Position numbers and translations under genes: made by a program. A model generated the notes under the pieces. It saw only the letters and a program-made list of their open reading frames with translations, did not search any database and was not told the DNA's origin. DNA of 33,438 nucleotides from Opitutus sp. GAS368 (GTDB lineage Bacteria; Verrucomicrobiota; Verrucomicrobiia; Opitutales; Opitutaceae): assembly GCA_945868215.1 (NCBI GenBank), contig CAMBLN010000013.1, positions 1 to 33,438 on the forward strand, read 5' to 3'. Each line of letters starts with the position of its first letter. Within the stretch, counting starts at the first letter, position 1. Shown here piece after piece: positions 15,961 through 25,644 of the stretch.

Positions 15961-18900
15961 ATGTTTGCGGGTAAACTCGACTTCGGCGGGACGGTGGCGG
16001 GAGCGGCGTTGAAGCTACGCGGGTGCCTGGTTGCGTGTGTTTGGCTCGCCCTGGGCGTGTCGGCCGGTGCGCAGGGAAATACGCCCCCGGATGTGCCTGC
16101 GACGACGATTTTGAACGCGCCGGAGACGATTGTGCCTTCAGGGCTGGGTGGCAGTAATGTTTACAGGGGATCCTATGCCTACGCGGGGAATTATCTGGTT
16201 GAATCCAGCACCTACGATCCGGTGGCGCGCAAGCCGGTGGTTACGTTTACCGTGCGGAGCGCGGCAAATCATGGGGTGAAATACACGTTGAAGCCCGGAG
16301 CGGGGTTTAAGGGGCGGGCGGATGCCGCGGTGGATTCGGATGGCTCGCTTCTGGCGCTCAAGCTGCGCGATACGGACAACGGGCAGGTGCGGGTGAGCGT
16401 GCATACGCTGGCCACGGGCAAGCTTTTGTTCACGTTGCGCCAGCCCGATGCAAAATCCGGTGATTCTTTTGGCGAAACCGTGTGGTTCACGAGCGACCGT
16501 ATTTTGGTCGCCGCGCCGGGTGTGGATCGTCCGCAGGCGAACGGGGGCGGACTTTATGTGTATAACCGCACGAACGGGCGGTTGGTCGGGTTTGCGGGGT
16601 CGGGCGTGAAGAACGCCTATTTTGGCCGGACGCCCTCCAATCAAGGGACGCCCTATTTCCAGGGTTCGGGCAAAGTGGCGGTTTTTCTGCATGGCGACGG
16701 GGTGTTCCGCTTTGCGGGCGACCGGTTGGAGCGGATTTCACTGCCGCCGCAGGGGACCAACAAAGTGACGCCCAGAGGGGCGTTGCTCTCGGGAAATTTT
16801 CTCGTGGTGCGCACGGGCGAACAAAAAGCCGACGGAACGGGGATGCAGGGGCGGGTGATTGTTTATGACGCGTTGAAGCGGACGGTGCTTTACCAGTTGC
16901 GGGCTTCGGGGATGAAGGGCGGGTTTGATTTTCCAAGTGGCATCGCGGTGTCGGGCGGGCGGTTGTTTGTGCACGACGCGTCGGCGGCGTATCCGGATTC
17001 CTCGCGTCGCGGGGCCATCGGGGCATATGCGCTTTCGACGGGTAAATTGACCGGCGTGCGCAGTTTTGCCAAGGCGACCGGGGTTTATCAGGACGGCGGG
17101 TCGTTTGCGCTTTCGGGCGGGTTGCTGTGGATAAAGACGACGGGGGATAATCAAGCGACGCGCTGGCTGGGCGTGGATCCCGCGACGCTCAAGCAGGTGC
17201 GGACGCTCACTCCGCCGGCCGGCAGCCGGTTTGCGGGCCCGGCGGGAGCGCCGCAGCCTTTGGCGGGCAACCGGTTTGGCGTGATCACACTGAGGACCGA
17301 GGAGAACGCGGGGATGTTTTTATCGCCGTTGAGCGGGGCGCGCGGCATGAGCAGCTCGGTTATAATCGTTGCCCCGGGGCCCGGGACCACGAGCACGACG
17401 GCCGGGGTGCTGGTTTACGACATGGCATCCTCCCGGTGGACGCATCGGCTGACCCTGGAGTCCGAGCCGGCGGCGAGTTACGCGGGGTATTTTTTTAATG
17501 GATACGACCGGCTGCTGATCGCCGGGGGGGGGCGGGCGGGTTGTTTCGCGTGGCGCTGGCCGAGGGGGGCACGGAGATTCTGCGGTTTGACACGGTGCTG
17601 CCGGTGCCTGCGCCGGCGGTAACGCTGGAGAGCCGCATCACCTACGTCCCGCAGTTCGGCTATAGCTACGAGCTGTTGCGCCGGGCGGCGGGGGAGGCGG
17701 ATTTCAGTCTGTTCAGGGAGCTGCCGTTTGGCGACGGCGCGACGCAGACGGAAATCCTGCCGTATTCGGATTTTCGTGACGGGACGCAGTATCGGCTGGA
17801 TGGGGTGCAGTTTTCGCGCCGCTTTTCCACGCCGGGTCCGGAGCGGGTTGTGCTGGATGAAGACTCGGAGTCGGCCCTGGCCTCGGGGCGCGGGGACGTC
17901 GTGGCGCTGCGCGTGCGCGGGCCCTTCACCAACTCCAACCAATATTATGGGAACGGCTCGGTAAGGCTGGTCAACGTGCTCACGGGAGCAGAGGTGAAAA
18001 CCGTGTATCCTGCCCGTGGCAACGGCTTGGGGCCGGTGGCGTTCAACGATACTTACATCGTGGTGGGCTCGCCGGGATCGGTCACCGGCGAAATCGAGGT
18101 CTTTGATGCCACGACCGGCAACCTTGTGCGCAGCTTTGCGGGCGGACGGTCGTTTGGTTCGCAGCTGGTGCTCGCCGGTGATCGTCTGGCCACGAGTGCG
18201 ATCACGTCCACCTATCGGGCCGGCGTCTACACCTACACGTCGCAAGTCTTGATTTACAGCCTCACAGGCGGAGGTCTGCTGCATAAAATGCAGCTGGCGA
18301 CGGAGACTTCCAATTCGTCTTATACGTCGCTGCCGGTCAAGCTGGCCGGGGTGAGCGGCAAGGTTGCGGCGCGGAGCTATGCGGAAGGCGGCTCGTTTGC
18401 CAACGCGGGTGAGGTGAGGGTGTTTGACATGGCGACCGGTGGAGAGGTGTTCACGCTTGCCGCGCCGGAGCCCGCGGCGGGGGATTATTTTGGAAGCTGG
18501 CTGGCGGCGGGCGGCAATGCGCTGGCGGTGGGTGCGGCGGGAACCGGCGAGGTGACGGTGTTTGACCTGACGACCGGCGCACTGCGGCACACGCTTGCGA
18601 TCATGGACCGCGCCTCGGCCGCGCGAGTCAGCAACTCCACGCTCTCCATTGATGAAGCGGGGGACTATCTCTCGTGGCTCGTGAACGACGACCGCGAGTC
18701 AGGTGGGTTTGGCCGGGGCAAAGCGGCTTATGTGTTCGATCTCAACACGGGCTTGGAAGAGGTGAAGGTGCTCCAGCCCGACGCCGGAGGGTCGGACGGC
18801 GCAGGCTTGATCACAGAGGTTTTTTTCACGAATCGCGGTCTGGTGGTGCTGACCTCGCAGGAGCGGCTTTTCCACTATGATCTGGTTGATACGTTGGCGA

Positions 18901-19175
18901 CGCCACTGGCCTCAAGCAGCCGGCTGTTGGAGCAGGTCCCCGTGGTGCGTCTGAGATTCCCCGCGCGCAAAGGTGTGAGTTACCAGCCTGAGTTCAGTGC
19001 GGACAACGGTGGCACATGGCAGGTCTTGGGGGGCCGGCATTACGGCGATGGCAGCGCGGCGGATGTGCGCATCCCGCTGGAGGGCGCGGTCTCACCGGAG
19101 ACGTTGCGTTTCCGCCTGAGCACCCGCTGGGAGTCCGCGCCGCCGGCAATCGTGCTTATCGCACCCTCCAGCTAA
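15961..19175 (+). pseudogene. Large exported FG-GAP-like beta-propeller protein, frameshifted at a 9-G run
   Basis: The ATG at 15961 precedes a signal peptide (CLVACVWLALGVSAGAQG). The first frame runs to 17622, but its last 30 residues after the G run are unlike the rest. The homologous sequence resumes in the -1 frame as GGLFRVALAEGGTEILRFDT and continues to 19175. One extra G (ten instead of nine at 17524-17532) would restore a single protein of about 1,070 residues. Repeats such as SGDSFGETVWFTSDRILVAA and GDYFGSWLAAGGNALAVGAA, each followed by a VFDL-type strand, are FG-GAP or WD-like propeller blades; a C-terminal fibronectin-like part ends IVLIAPSS. It is probably a cell-surface or secreted scaffold. 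It may be a real pseudogene, a phase-variable gene, a -1 recoding site or an assembly error. Confidence 0.82.
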
Positions 19176-19305
19176 CTCCGGTGGTGGGAGTGTGGATACA
19201 GACGAGGCGGCGACGTCTTCCCCACCGTTTTCCGCCATGAGGAGAGTAGTGCCGCGTTAAGAGCCGGTGAAGTTGATGCGGGGGTATCAGCGGGAGAATG
19301 CGGAG

Positions 19306-19327
19306 AACGGCGTGAGGCCGTTTTTTT
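19306..19327 (+). terminator. Rho-independent terminator downstream of the FG-GAP gene
   Basis: AACGGC-GTGAG-GCCGTT is a 6-bp stem whose 3' arm runs into a T tract (ttttttt, 19321-19327). It separates the propeller gene from the KaiC-like operon. Confidence 0.75.
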
Positions 19328-19407
19328 CGCCGCACCTTTCCGGTGGATCGCTGTCCGCTTGGGGTAACACGAAAGGCTCCAGCAACAGTTAATGTATTTT
19401 TTTACGT

Positions 19408-20901
19408 ATGAAATCCACGCAAGAAACCCCCAACTGCGCCACCGGGATCGAGGGATTGGATGAGATTCTCCGGGGCGGTTTGCCGCTCAATCGTCTTTAT
19501 CTTTTGAAGGGAGACCCGGGTGTCGGCAAAACGACGCTCGCACTCCAGTTTTTGCTCGAAGGCGTGCGCCACGGCGAGAAGGGCCTCTACATCACGCTTT
19601 CGGAAACCCAAGACGAGATCAACGCGGTGGCGGGTTCGCATCATTGGGATTTGTCGCAGCTGGACATCTTCGAGTTGTCGGCGCTGGAGCACATGCTCGC
19701 GCACGAGGCGCAGAACACGGTGTTTCATCCCTCTGAAATCGAACTCAACAAGACGACCGACATTCTGCTCACGCGCATCGAGGAGGTTAAACCGAAGCGG
19801 CTGGTGATCGATTCGCTTTCGGAGCTGCGGCTGTTGTCGGACACGCCGTTTCGCTACCGTCGGCAGATGCTGGCGTTGAAACAGTTCTTCAGCCAGCGCG
19901 ATGTCACGGTGATGTTGCTGGACGACCACGCGGCGGCGGAAGGCGGCGGAGATCTGCACGTGCAGAGCATCGCGCATGGCGTCGTCACGATCGAACAGAT
20001 GGCATCGGATTACGGGGCCGAGCGGCGGCGTGTGAAGATCAACAAGCTGCTCGGCGTGAATTTTGTCGGCGGTTATCACGACGCGGCGATCGTGCAGGGC
20101 GGCGTGAAGGTTTTCCCGCGTCTGGTGGCCTCGGAGCACGAGGCGCCGTTTGAACCCGGCGTGATCAATTCGGGCATCAGCGAGCTCGATTCGCTGGTGG
20201 GCGGCGGGCTGGACCGCGGCACGAGCTGCCTGCTGCTGGGGCCGGCGGGCACGGGAAAGTCCACCATCGCGCTCCAGTTTGTGGTCAACACGGCGGCGCG
20301 CGGCGAGAAGGTGACGCTGTGTTTGTTCGAGGAGAGCGTGCACACGCTGTTCGAGCGGGCGGAGCTGATCAAAATCCCGGTGAAGCGCTACGTGGACGCG
20401 GGCATGATCGAAATCATGCAGGTGGATCCGGTGGAGCTGACGCCGGGCGAGTTCGTGCACCGGTTGAAACAGCGGGTGCAGGATCACGGCGTGCGCCTGG
20501 TGGTCATCGACAGCCTGAACAGTTACCTGCAGGCGATGCCCAACGTGAAGTTTCTGAACATCCAGCTGCACGAGCTGGTGGCGTTTTTCAGCCGCCACGG
20601 CGTGGTGTCGCTGATGACGGTGGCGCAGCACGGCATCGTGGGCCACATGAACACCCCGATCGACCTGACGTATCTCGCCGACACGGTGATGCTGCTGCGC
20701 TACTTCGAGCAGGAAGGCCGCATCCGCAAGGCGATCTCGGTGGTGAAGAAACGCATGGGTTCGCACGAGGATTTCATCCGTGAGTTCAAATTCGACAAAA
20801 ACGGCATCCGCGTGGGGGCGCCGCTGGAGAAATTCCACGGCGTGCTGACGGGCGTGCCGACCTTCGACGGAAAATCGGACGACATGCTTCCCGAGCACTG
20901 A
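19408..20901 (+). CDS. KaiC-like double-domain RecA-fold ATPase
   Basis: The 497-residue protein has two tandem KaiC domains. Domain 1 Walker A is GDPGVGKTT (35-43), with Walker B-like RLVIDSL. Domain 2 Walker A is GPAGTGKST (278-286), with RLVVIDSL. The catalytic Glu pair is intact in domain 2 (FEES, E308-E309) but reads LSET in domain 1. By eye, the cyanobacterial phosphosites S431/T432 correspond to T421/Y422 here; the following KRMGSHEDFIREF matches the KaiC region near the C-terminus. No kaiA or kaiB is adjacent. It heads a three-gene signalling operon with a histidine kinase and a response regulator, so it probably works as an ATP-driven signalling switch and not as a full clock (inference). 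Confidence 0.93.
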   Translation: MKSTQETPNCATGIEGLDEILRGGLPLNRLYLLKGDPGVGKTTLALQFLLEGVRHGEKGLYITLSETQDEINAVAGSHHWDLSQLDIFELSALEHMLAHEAQNTVFHPSEIELNKTTDILLTRIEEVKPKRLVIDSLSELRLLSDTPFRYRRQMLALKQFFSQRDVTVMLLDDHAAAEGGGDLHVQSIAHGVVTIEQMASDYGAERRRVKINKLLGVNFVGGYHDAAIVQGGVKVFPRLVASEHEAPFEPGVINSGISELDSLVGGGLDRGTSCLLLGPAGTGKSTIALQFVVNTAARGEKVTLCLFEESVHTLFERAELIKIPVKRYVDAGMIEIMQVDPVELTPGEFVHRLKQRVQDHGVRLVVIDSLNSYLQAMPNVKFLNIQLHELVAFFSRHGVVSLMTVAQHGIVGHMNTPIDLTYLADTVMLLRYFEQEGRIRKAISVVKKRMGSHEDFIREFKFDKNGIRVGAPLEKFHGVLTGVPTFDGKSDDMLPEH

Positions 20902-20915
20902 GCCGTATCAATCTT

Positions 20916-22106
20916 GTGAATACTGAAAAACGGGTATTGATCGCGGCTCCATTGGGGGCGGACGCGCGCAACATCGGCGAAGTCCTGGCGGGGGCGGGCA
21001 TCGGCACACGGTTGTGCCGCGACCTGGCGGAGGCGGCGGGGGAGTTCTCCGCGGGGTGCGCGGTGTTGCTGGTCACGGAAGAGGCGATGAACGCGGAACA
21101 CGCGAGGCTGTTTGCGGAGCGGTTGGACGGGCAGGCGCCGTGGTCGGACGTGCCGGTGGTGTTGATCACCTCGGGCGGACAGTTCAGTCCCATAAGCACG
21201 CGGGCGACCACGTTGGTGGGAATGCGGGCCAACCTCACGCTGATCGAACGTCCGCTGCGCGCCGTGACGCTGGTGGCGACGGTCAAGGCCGCGTTGCGCG
21301 CGCGCAACCGGCAATACGAGATCCGCGATCTGCTGAAAGATCGCGAGACGTTGCTCGCGTCGCTCGAGGAACGGGTTGCGGAGCGCACGTCGAGCCTGCG
21401 GCAGATGGTGGAGGAGCTGGAGGCGTTTTCCTACAGTGTGTCGCACGACCTGCGGGCGCCGTTGCGCGTGCTGGACGGGTATGCGCGGGCGTTGCTGGAA
21501 GATTACAGCGAGAACCTGGAACCGGCGGCGAAGGACATGCTCACGCGCATCTCGCGCACGGCGCACCGCATGGACCGCCTGACGCAGGACCTGCTCGCCT
21601 ACACGCGCGTGGCGCGCGGCGAGATCGCATTGGAGCCGGTGGATGTGGAGCAGATGTTGCGGGCGGTGATCGAACAATATCCCTCGCTGATCGCGTCGAG
21701 CCATCTGATCCACCTGCGTCCTCCGCTGGGCGTGGTGCTCGGCCACGGGCCCTCGCTGATCCAGTGTTTTTCGAATTTGTTGGAGAATGCGCTGAAGTTT
21801 GTGCGCAAAGGCGAGGAGCCGTGCGTGGAGATTTATGCGGAGCCGCGCGGAAACCGCATTCGCGTGACGGTGGCCGATCACGGCATGGGCATCGACCCGA
21901 CGCAGCAGCAGCGGATTTTCGGGATGTTTGAACGGGCGGCGGCGCACAAGCACCTGGCGGGGACGGGCATCGGGCTGGCCATCGTGAAAAAAGCGGCCGA
22001 GCGCATGGGCGGATCGGTGGGGGTGGAATCGGAAGCAGGGAGCGGGGCGCGCTTCTGGGTCGAGCTGGCGCGGGCGGAGGAGGACGGAAAGGAGCGGAGC
22101 ATCTGA
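20916..22106 (+). CDS. Cytoplasmic histidine kinase with N-terminal pseudo-receiver
   Basis: The 396-residue protein starts at a GTG 15 bases after the KaiC-like stop. Residues about 5-125 have receiver-like alternation (KRVLIAAPLGADA, then CAVLLVTEEAM, then VPVVLITSGGQ, then LIERPLRAVTLVATV) but lack the phospho-acceptor Asp, so this is a pseudo-receiver. A coiled linker (DRETLLASLEERVAERTSSL) leads to HisKA with FSYSVSHDLRAPLR (His177). The HATPase domain has N-box NLLENALKF, G1 DHGMGID and G2 GTGIGLA. No membrane segment was found. The layout resembles clock-output kinases such as SasA/CikA only in its association with a KaiC-like protein. It likely takes input from the KaiC-like ATPase and phosphorylates the downstream regulator. 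Confidence 0.92.
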   Translation: MNTEKRVLIAAPLGADARNIGEVLAGAGIGTRLCRDLAEAAGEFSAGCAVLLVTEEAMNAEHARLFAERLDGQAPWSDVPVVLITSGGQFSPISTRATTLVGMRANLTLIERPLRAVTLVATVKAALRARNRQYEIRDLLKDRETLLASLEERVAERTSSLRQMVEELEAFSYSVSHDLRAPLRVLDGYARALLEDYSENLEPAAKDMLTRISRTAHRMDRLTQDLLAYTRVARGEIALEPVDVEQMLRAVIEQYPSLIASSHLIHLRPPLGVVLGHGPSLIQCFSNLLENALKFVRKGEEPCVEIYAEPRGNRIRVTVADHGMGIDPTQQQRIFGMFERAAAHKHLAGTGIGLAIVKKAAERMGGSVGVESEAGSGARFWVELARAEEDGKERSI

Positions 22107-22167
22107 GAGACGCCGAGGCGTGGTTGAGATTGACGTTATGCATACCGGTTTCCTGTCTGGACGGCCC

Positions 22168-22563
22168 ATGAAGTCCCCTGTCTCCGTTCTTCTCGCGGAG
22201 GATAACGATGATGATCTTTTTCTGTCGCAACGCGTGCTGGCCAAGGCCGGTGTCGCGCCGGTGTTTCACGTGGCGGACGGGAAGGAGGCGATCGATTATC
22301 TGTCGGGACAGGGTGAATACGCGGACCGCAAGCGGCATCCGTTGCCGGCGGTGATGTTGCTCGATTTGAAGATGCCGGGGTTCAGCGGACACGAAGTGCT
22401 CGAATGGCTGCGGGCCCAGCCGGCGCTGTGTGCGTTGAAGGTGTTCGTGCTGACTTCGTCGGGTGAAACGCGCGACCGCGAGCGGGTGGAGAAGGCGGGT
22501 GCGCAGGGTTATTTTGTGAAGCCGCTGACGTCGGAGCACCTGGCGGTGATACTGGCGGGTTGA
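22168..22563 (+). CDS. Single-domain response regulator (Rcp1-like)
   Basis: The 131-residue stand-alone receiver starts at an ATG at 22168; a GTG at 22120 and an ATG at 22138 are alternatives. The acidic pocket is LLAEDNDDD, the phospho-acceptor is Asp66 in LLDLKMPGFSG, the switch Thr/Ser is VLTSSGETRD, and the conserved Lys is FVKPL (Lys118). The extended EYADRKRHPLPAVMLLD stretch is typical of Rcp1-type regulators that partner phytochrome-like or soluble kinases. With no output domain it probably acts through protein-protein contact. It is the last gene of the KaiC-like operon. Confidence 0.93.
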   Translation: MKSPVSVLLAEDNDDDLFLSQRVLAKAGVAPVFHVADGKEAIDYLSGQGEYADRKRHPLPAVMLLDLKMPGFSGHEVLEWLRAQPALCALKVFVLTSSGETRDRERVEKAGAQGYFVKPLTSEHLAVILAG

Positions 22564-22571
22564 GTGTGCAC

Positions 22572-22591
22572 GGCGGGGACAGCGCCCCGCC
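22572..22591 (+). terminator. GC hairpin after the response regulator gene
   Basis: GGCGGGG (22572-22578) pairs with CCCCGCC (22585-22591), loop ACAGCG. It lies nine bases after the stop of the response-regulator gene. There is no T tract, so it may act in mRNA 3'-end protection or be a dispersed repeat. Confidence 0.4.
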
Positions 22592-22683
22592 CTCCACTTC
22601 GTGCAGAGTGGTGTTGCCCTTTGTCGCGGCGGGGTGTGGGGTGGCGGGCGTTTTTTCCAACAAACCCGCCAACCTCACCACAC

Positions 22684-23307
22684 ATGTCCACTCCCGATAA
22701 CTCCCTCCAAACCGCCGATCAACGCGTCAGCTACGGCATCGCCATGAACATGGGCCGCAACATCGCCCAGCAAGGCGGCGTCGAGATCGACCTGGCGGCG
22801 TTTGTCGTCGGTCTGCAGGACGGTCTGAGCGGCGCGAAATCGCGGGTGTCCGAGAAGGACCTGCGCGCCGCGTTTGAAACCGCGCAGGAGCGCGCCGAGG
22901 CGGTGGCGGCGGAAGGTGCGGCGAAGCAGGCGGAGGCGGGCAATGCGTTTCTCGCGGAGAACAAGGCGCGCAAGGGCGTGGTGACGACCGAGTCGGGTCT
23001 GCAATACGAAGTGTTGGTCGAAGGCAAAGGTGCGAAGCCCACGAAAGACCAGAGCGTCGAGGTGCACTATCACGGCACGCTGATCGACGGCACGGTGTTC
23101 GACAGCTCGGTGGCGCGCGGGGAGACGATTTCGTTTCCCGTGACCGGCGTGATCCCCGGCTGGGTCGAGGCGTTGCAGCTGATGCCGGTCGGCTCGAAGT
23201 GGAAGCTCACGATCCCGGCCGATCTCGCTTACGGCAACCGGGCGCAGGGCGCGATTCCGGCGGGCTCGGTGCTGGTGTTCGAGGTGGAGCTGATTTCGGT
23301 GAAGTAA
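22684..23307 (+). CDS. FKBP-type peptidyl-prolyl cis-trans isomerase (FklB/Mip-like)
   Basis: The 207-residue protein starts at an ATG preceded by caccacac. The N-terminal helical dimerisation region (DQRVSYGIAMNMGRNIAQQG through AFLAENKARKGV) is the FKBP_N type. The C-terminal FKBP domain is clear: TTESGLQYEVLVEGKG, VEVHYHGTLIDGTVFDSS, VIPGWVEALQLMPVGSKW, IPADLAYGNRA, and VLVFEVELISV. It accelerates prolyl isomerisation in protein folding (family knowledge). There is no signal peptide, so it is probably cytoplasmic like FklB. It has its own strong terminator. Confidence 0.95.
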   Translation: MSTPDNSLQTADQRVSYGIAMNMGRNIAQQGGVEIDLAAFVVGLQDGLSGAKSRVSEKDLRAAFETAQERAEAVAAEGAAKQAEAGNAFLAENKARKGVVTTESGLQYEVLVEGKGAKPTKDQSVEVHYHGTLIDGTVFDSSVARGETISFPVTGVIPGWVEALQLMPVGSKWKLTIPADLAYGNRAQGAIPAGSVLVFEVELISVK

Positions 23308-23318
23308 GCACGATCGAG

Positions 23319-23353
23319 AAAAAAGGGGCGGCATCGTGCCGCCCCTTTTTTTT
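23319..23353. terminator. Bidirectional Rho-independent terminator
   Basis: A 9-bp perfect stem, GGGGCGGCA / TGCCGCCCC (23325-23333 with 23337-23345), is flanked by an A tract on the left and eight T on the right. It serves both the FKBP gene (plus) and the convergent TPR gene (minus). Confidence 0.95.
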
Positions 23354-23363
23354 GCCGAAGAAG

Positions 23364-25517
23364 TCACTCCTTGCCGAGGAGGCGGTCGGTGGCGCTGACG
23401 GACCAGGTGCCGTCGCGCTGCTGGAGTTCGAGTTTCACGCCGACTTCGTCGTAGCGGGAAATCGGATACAATTGGATTTCCAGGGTGGCGACGCGCTGGC
23501 CCTTGTCGAAGCGCAGGTCGGGGATGCCGTCGAGGTTGCCGTCGGCGAAGAGGACGTCGCCGACGCCCTTGAAATCGCCGTCGCCGGTGGCGTCGACGGC
23601 CACGACCTTGCCGGTGGCGGCGTCCACGAGTTCCACGCGGCACGGTTGGGTGGTCGTCACGCGCAGGTTTTGCGAGCCGCCGGCGTCGGGGTTCATGCGC
23701 ACGATGTAGTGGTGGAGGGGCACGCTGTAGAACGGGTTTTCGATGGCGAGGTTGGCGTCGATCACGGCGACGTCGCCCTCGATTTTGCCCTGCGTGTAGC
23801 GCCACCAGGCGGTCTGGGGCGCGGACTGACCCTTCCAGGTGAGCTGGATGTCACCGTCTTTCGCGAGAGAGGGTTCGACGGTGAGGACGATGGTCGCCTG
23901 GTCGAGCGGTTGGAGGGTGAGTTTTTGTTTCACCTCGATTTGCGTGCCGGCTTGGGCGGCGTGGACGCGCCAGAGAAGCGTGGCTTCGTCCCAGACGGCC
24001 TCGAGGGCGACGCCCCGGGCGGTGAGCCAGCCGGTTTCGGGGACGGTGCCGGGATTGGTGAGGGTGAAGCGGCCCTTGGCTGACCAGGTTTCGGAAATGC
24101 GGGTGGTGAGTTCGACGGGCTGGAGGTCGCTCGCGCGGGCGGGATCGACGGGGGTGACGGTTTCGGGAACGGGTGGCGGGGTGTCGTCGCGCAAGGTGGC
24201 GACGAGGGGGATCTCGGCGTTGAGGACGGCGCGGAGCGTGGTGTCGGGGAAGTTGTTCAGGCCGGCTTTGGCGCGGGCGATGGTGTTGAGGGCGTCGGTG
24301 GTTTTACCGGCCATGCGGAGGTAGCGCACGTAGTGGACGTAGGCGGCGGTTTCGGCGCGGAGGCCGCCCTGTTGACGATACCATTTGAGCGCTTCGAACA
24401 GATCGAACTGGGCGCCCTTCCACAGGCCGGAGTCGAGGCGAAGCTCGGCGCGGGTGAGGAGGAGATCGGCGAGCAGGCGCGGTTCGTCGAGGGCGCGGGT
24501 CTCGGTGATGGCGGCGTCCATGATGAGGCGGGCGGCGGTGAATTCGCCGGCGTGGGCTTTCATGCGGGCGATCTTGCCGGTGCCTACGAGCCGCCGCTGG
24601 ACCCAGCGGCGTTCCTCGGCGGAGGCGATGGCGGCGAGGGCGTCGTTGAGCAGCGGGGCTGGGTCGGCGCCCTGACGGCGGCGCAGCAAGGCGAGGTCGA
24701 TGCGGGCGCCGAGGATTTCGTCGAAGGCCTCGGACTTGGGGATTTTTTGGAGATCGATGAGCCGGAGGAGCACCTGTTCGGCTTCGGCGGTGCGGCCGGC
24801 GGCAAGGTGGAGTTTGACGAGGGTTTCGAGGATGCCGGCGTAGATGGTGACCTCGCGCGGACGGGTGGTGCCGGAGAGACGGCGGTCGATTTTTTCGGCG
24901 AGGGCGAGGGCGCCGGCGTCGTTGCCGGACTCGAAGCGCAGCCGGATTTAGGTGGCGTAGAGAATACTGATGAAGGCCATGTTCTTGAGCTGCGCCAGTT
25001 GGTCCTCGGGAAGGTCGAAGAGAGGGGTGTCGGCCGGGAGCTTGGACGTGCGCATGAGGTTGAGCCCGGTGGCGGGGATCATGGCCTGGTGGATGCGAAG
25101 GGATTCGCCGCGTTGTCCGCGGCTCTCGTAATTCATGAACAGATTGGCGAGGAGCAGGAGGTGGTTGGCGGTGCCGGCGAAGTCGGCGTCGCGGCTGTAG
25201 GCGGCGAGGGATTTTTCAAACAATTCGATGCTGCCGCTTTGGTTGCCGTCGTCGCCCAGGACCTGGGCTTGTTTCCAAAAGGAGGAGCCGAGCCAGTAGT
25301 TGTTGTTTTTCGCGGTGGCGAGGGCCTCGAGCTCCTTGAACAGCGCCAGGCCGCCCTCGCGGTCGTGCTTGCCGTGGTAAACGGAGCAACCCCGCGAGTG
25401 GAGTTCCCGCAATTCGGGATCGAGCATCTGCTGCTGGGTGGCGGCGGGGCCGGTCAGCGGGAGGAGCGCGGCGATGACCCAAAAGAGAAGCCGGGGCAGG
25501 CGGAGGGGTGAAGACAT
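23364..25517 (-). pseudogene. Exported TPR-type protein interrupted by in-frame TAA
   Basis: The ATG at 25515-25517 precedes a signal peptide (LLFWVIAALLPLTGPAATQ). Helical TPR-like repeats follow (LALFKELEALATAKNNNYWL, IELFEKSLAAYSRDADFAGT). After 189 residues the frame hits TAA at 24948-24950 (LYAT-stop), yet the same frame continues with unmistakable TPR sequence (IRLRFESGNDAGALALAEKI, YAGILETLVKLHLAAGRTAE). It runs for more than 520 further residues through a beta-rich part. Near the end is an Asp-rich, calcium-site-like stretch (DATGDGDFKGVG, DGNLDGIPDL). Uninterrupted it would be about 717 residues. The stop may come from TAC/TAT (Tyr), CAA, AAA or GAA. It is either a recent pseudogene, a sequence error or readthrough. 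An internal ATG at 24771-24773 could start a shorter product without a signal peptide. Confidence 0.85.
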
Positions 25518-25644
25518 GGGGATGCTGATGTCGTGAGCTTAAGCGCTGTGAAGACAGGACAAGCGCCAAACGGCGGCGGGGCGTTATAAAAATGAAGCCG
25601 GGGAACTGAAGTCGGGCGCTAATCGTGCCGATAAGTTTTCCCAT

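Noticed and set aside
19402-20898. A 498-codon open frame antisense to the KaiC-like gene
   Set aside because: The product is His/Arg/Gln-rich without domains; the plus strand has two complete KaiC domains.
19408-22563. A complete circadian Kai clock
   Set aside because: No KaiA or KaiB homologue lies in the window and the phosphosite residues differ; only a KaiC-like ATPase with two-component partners is supported.
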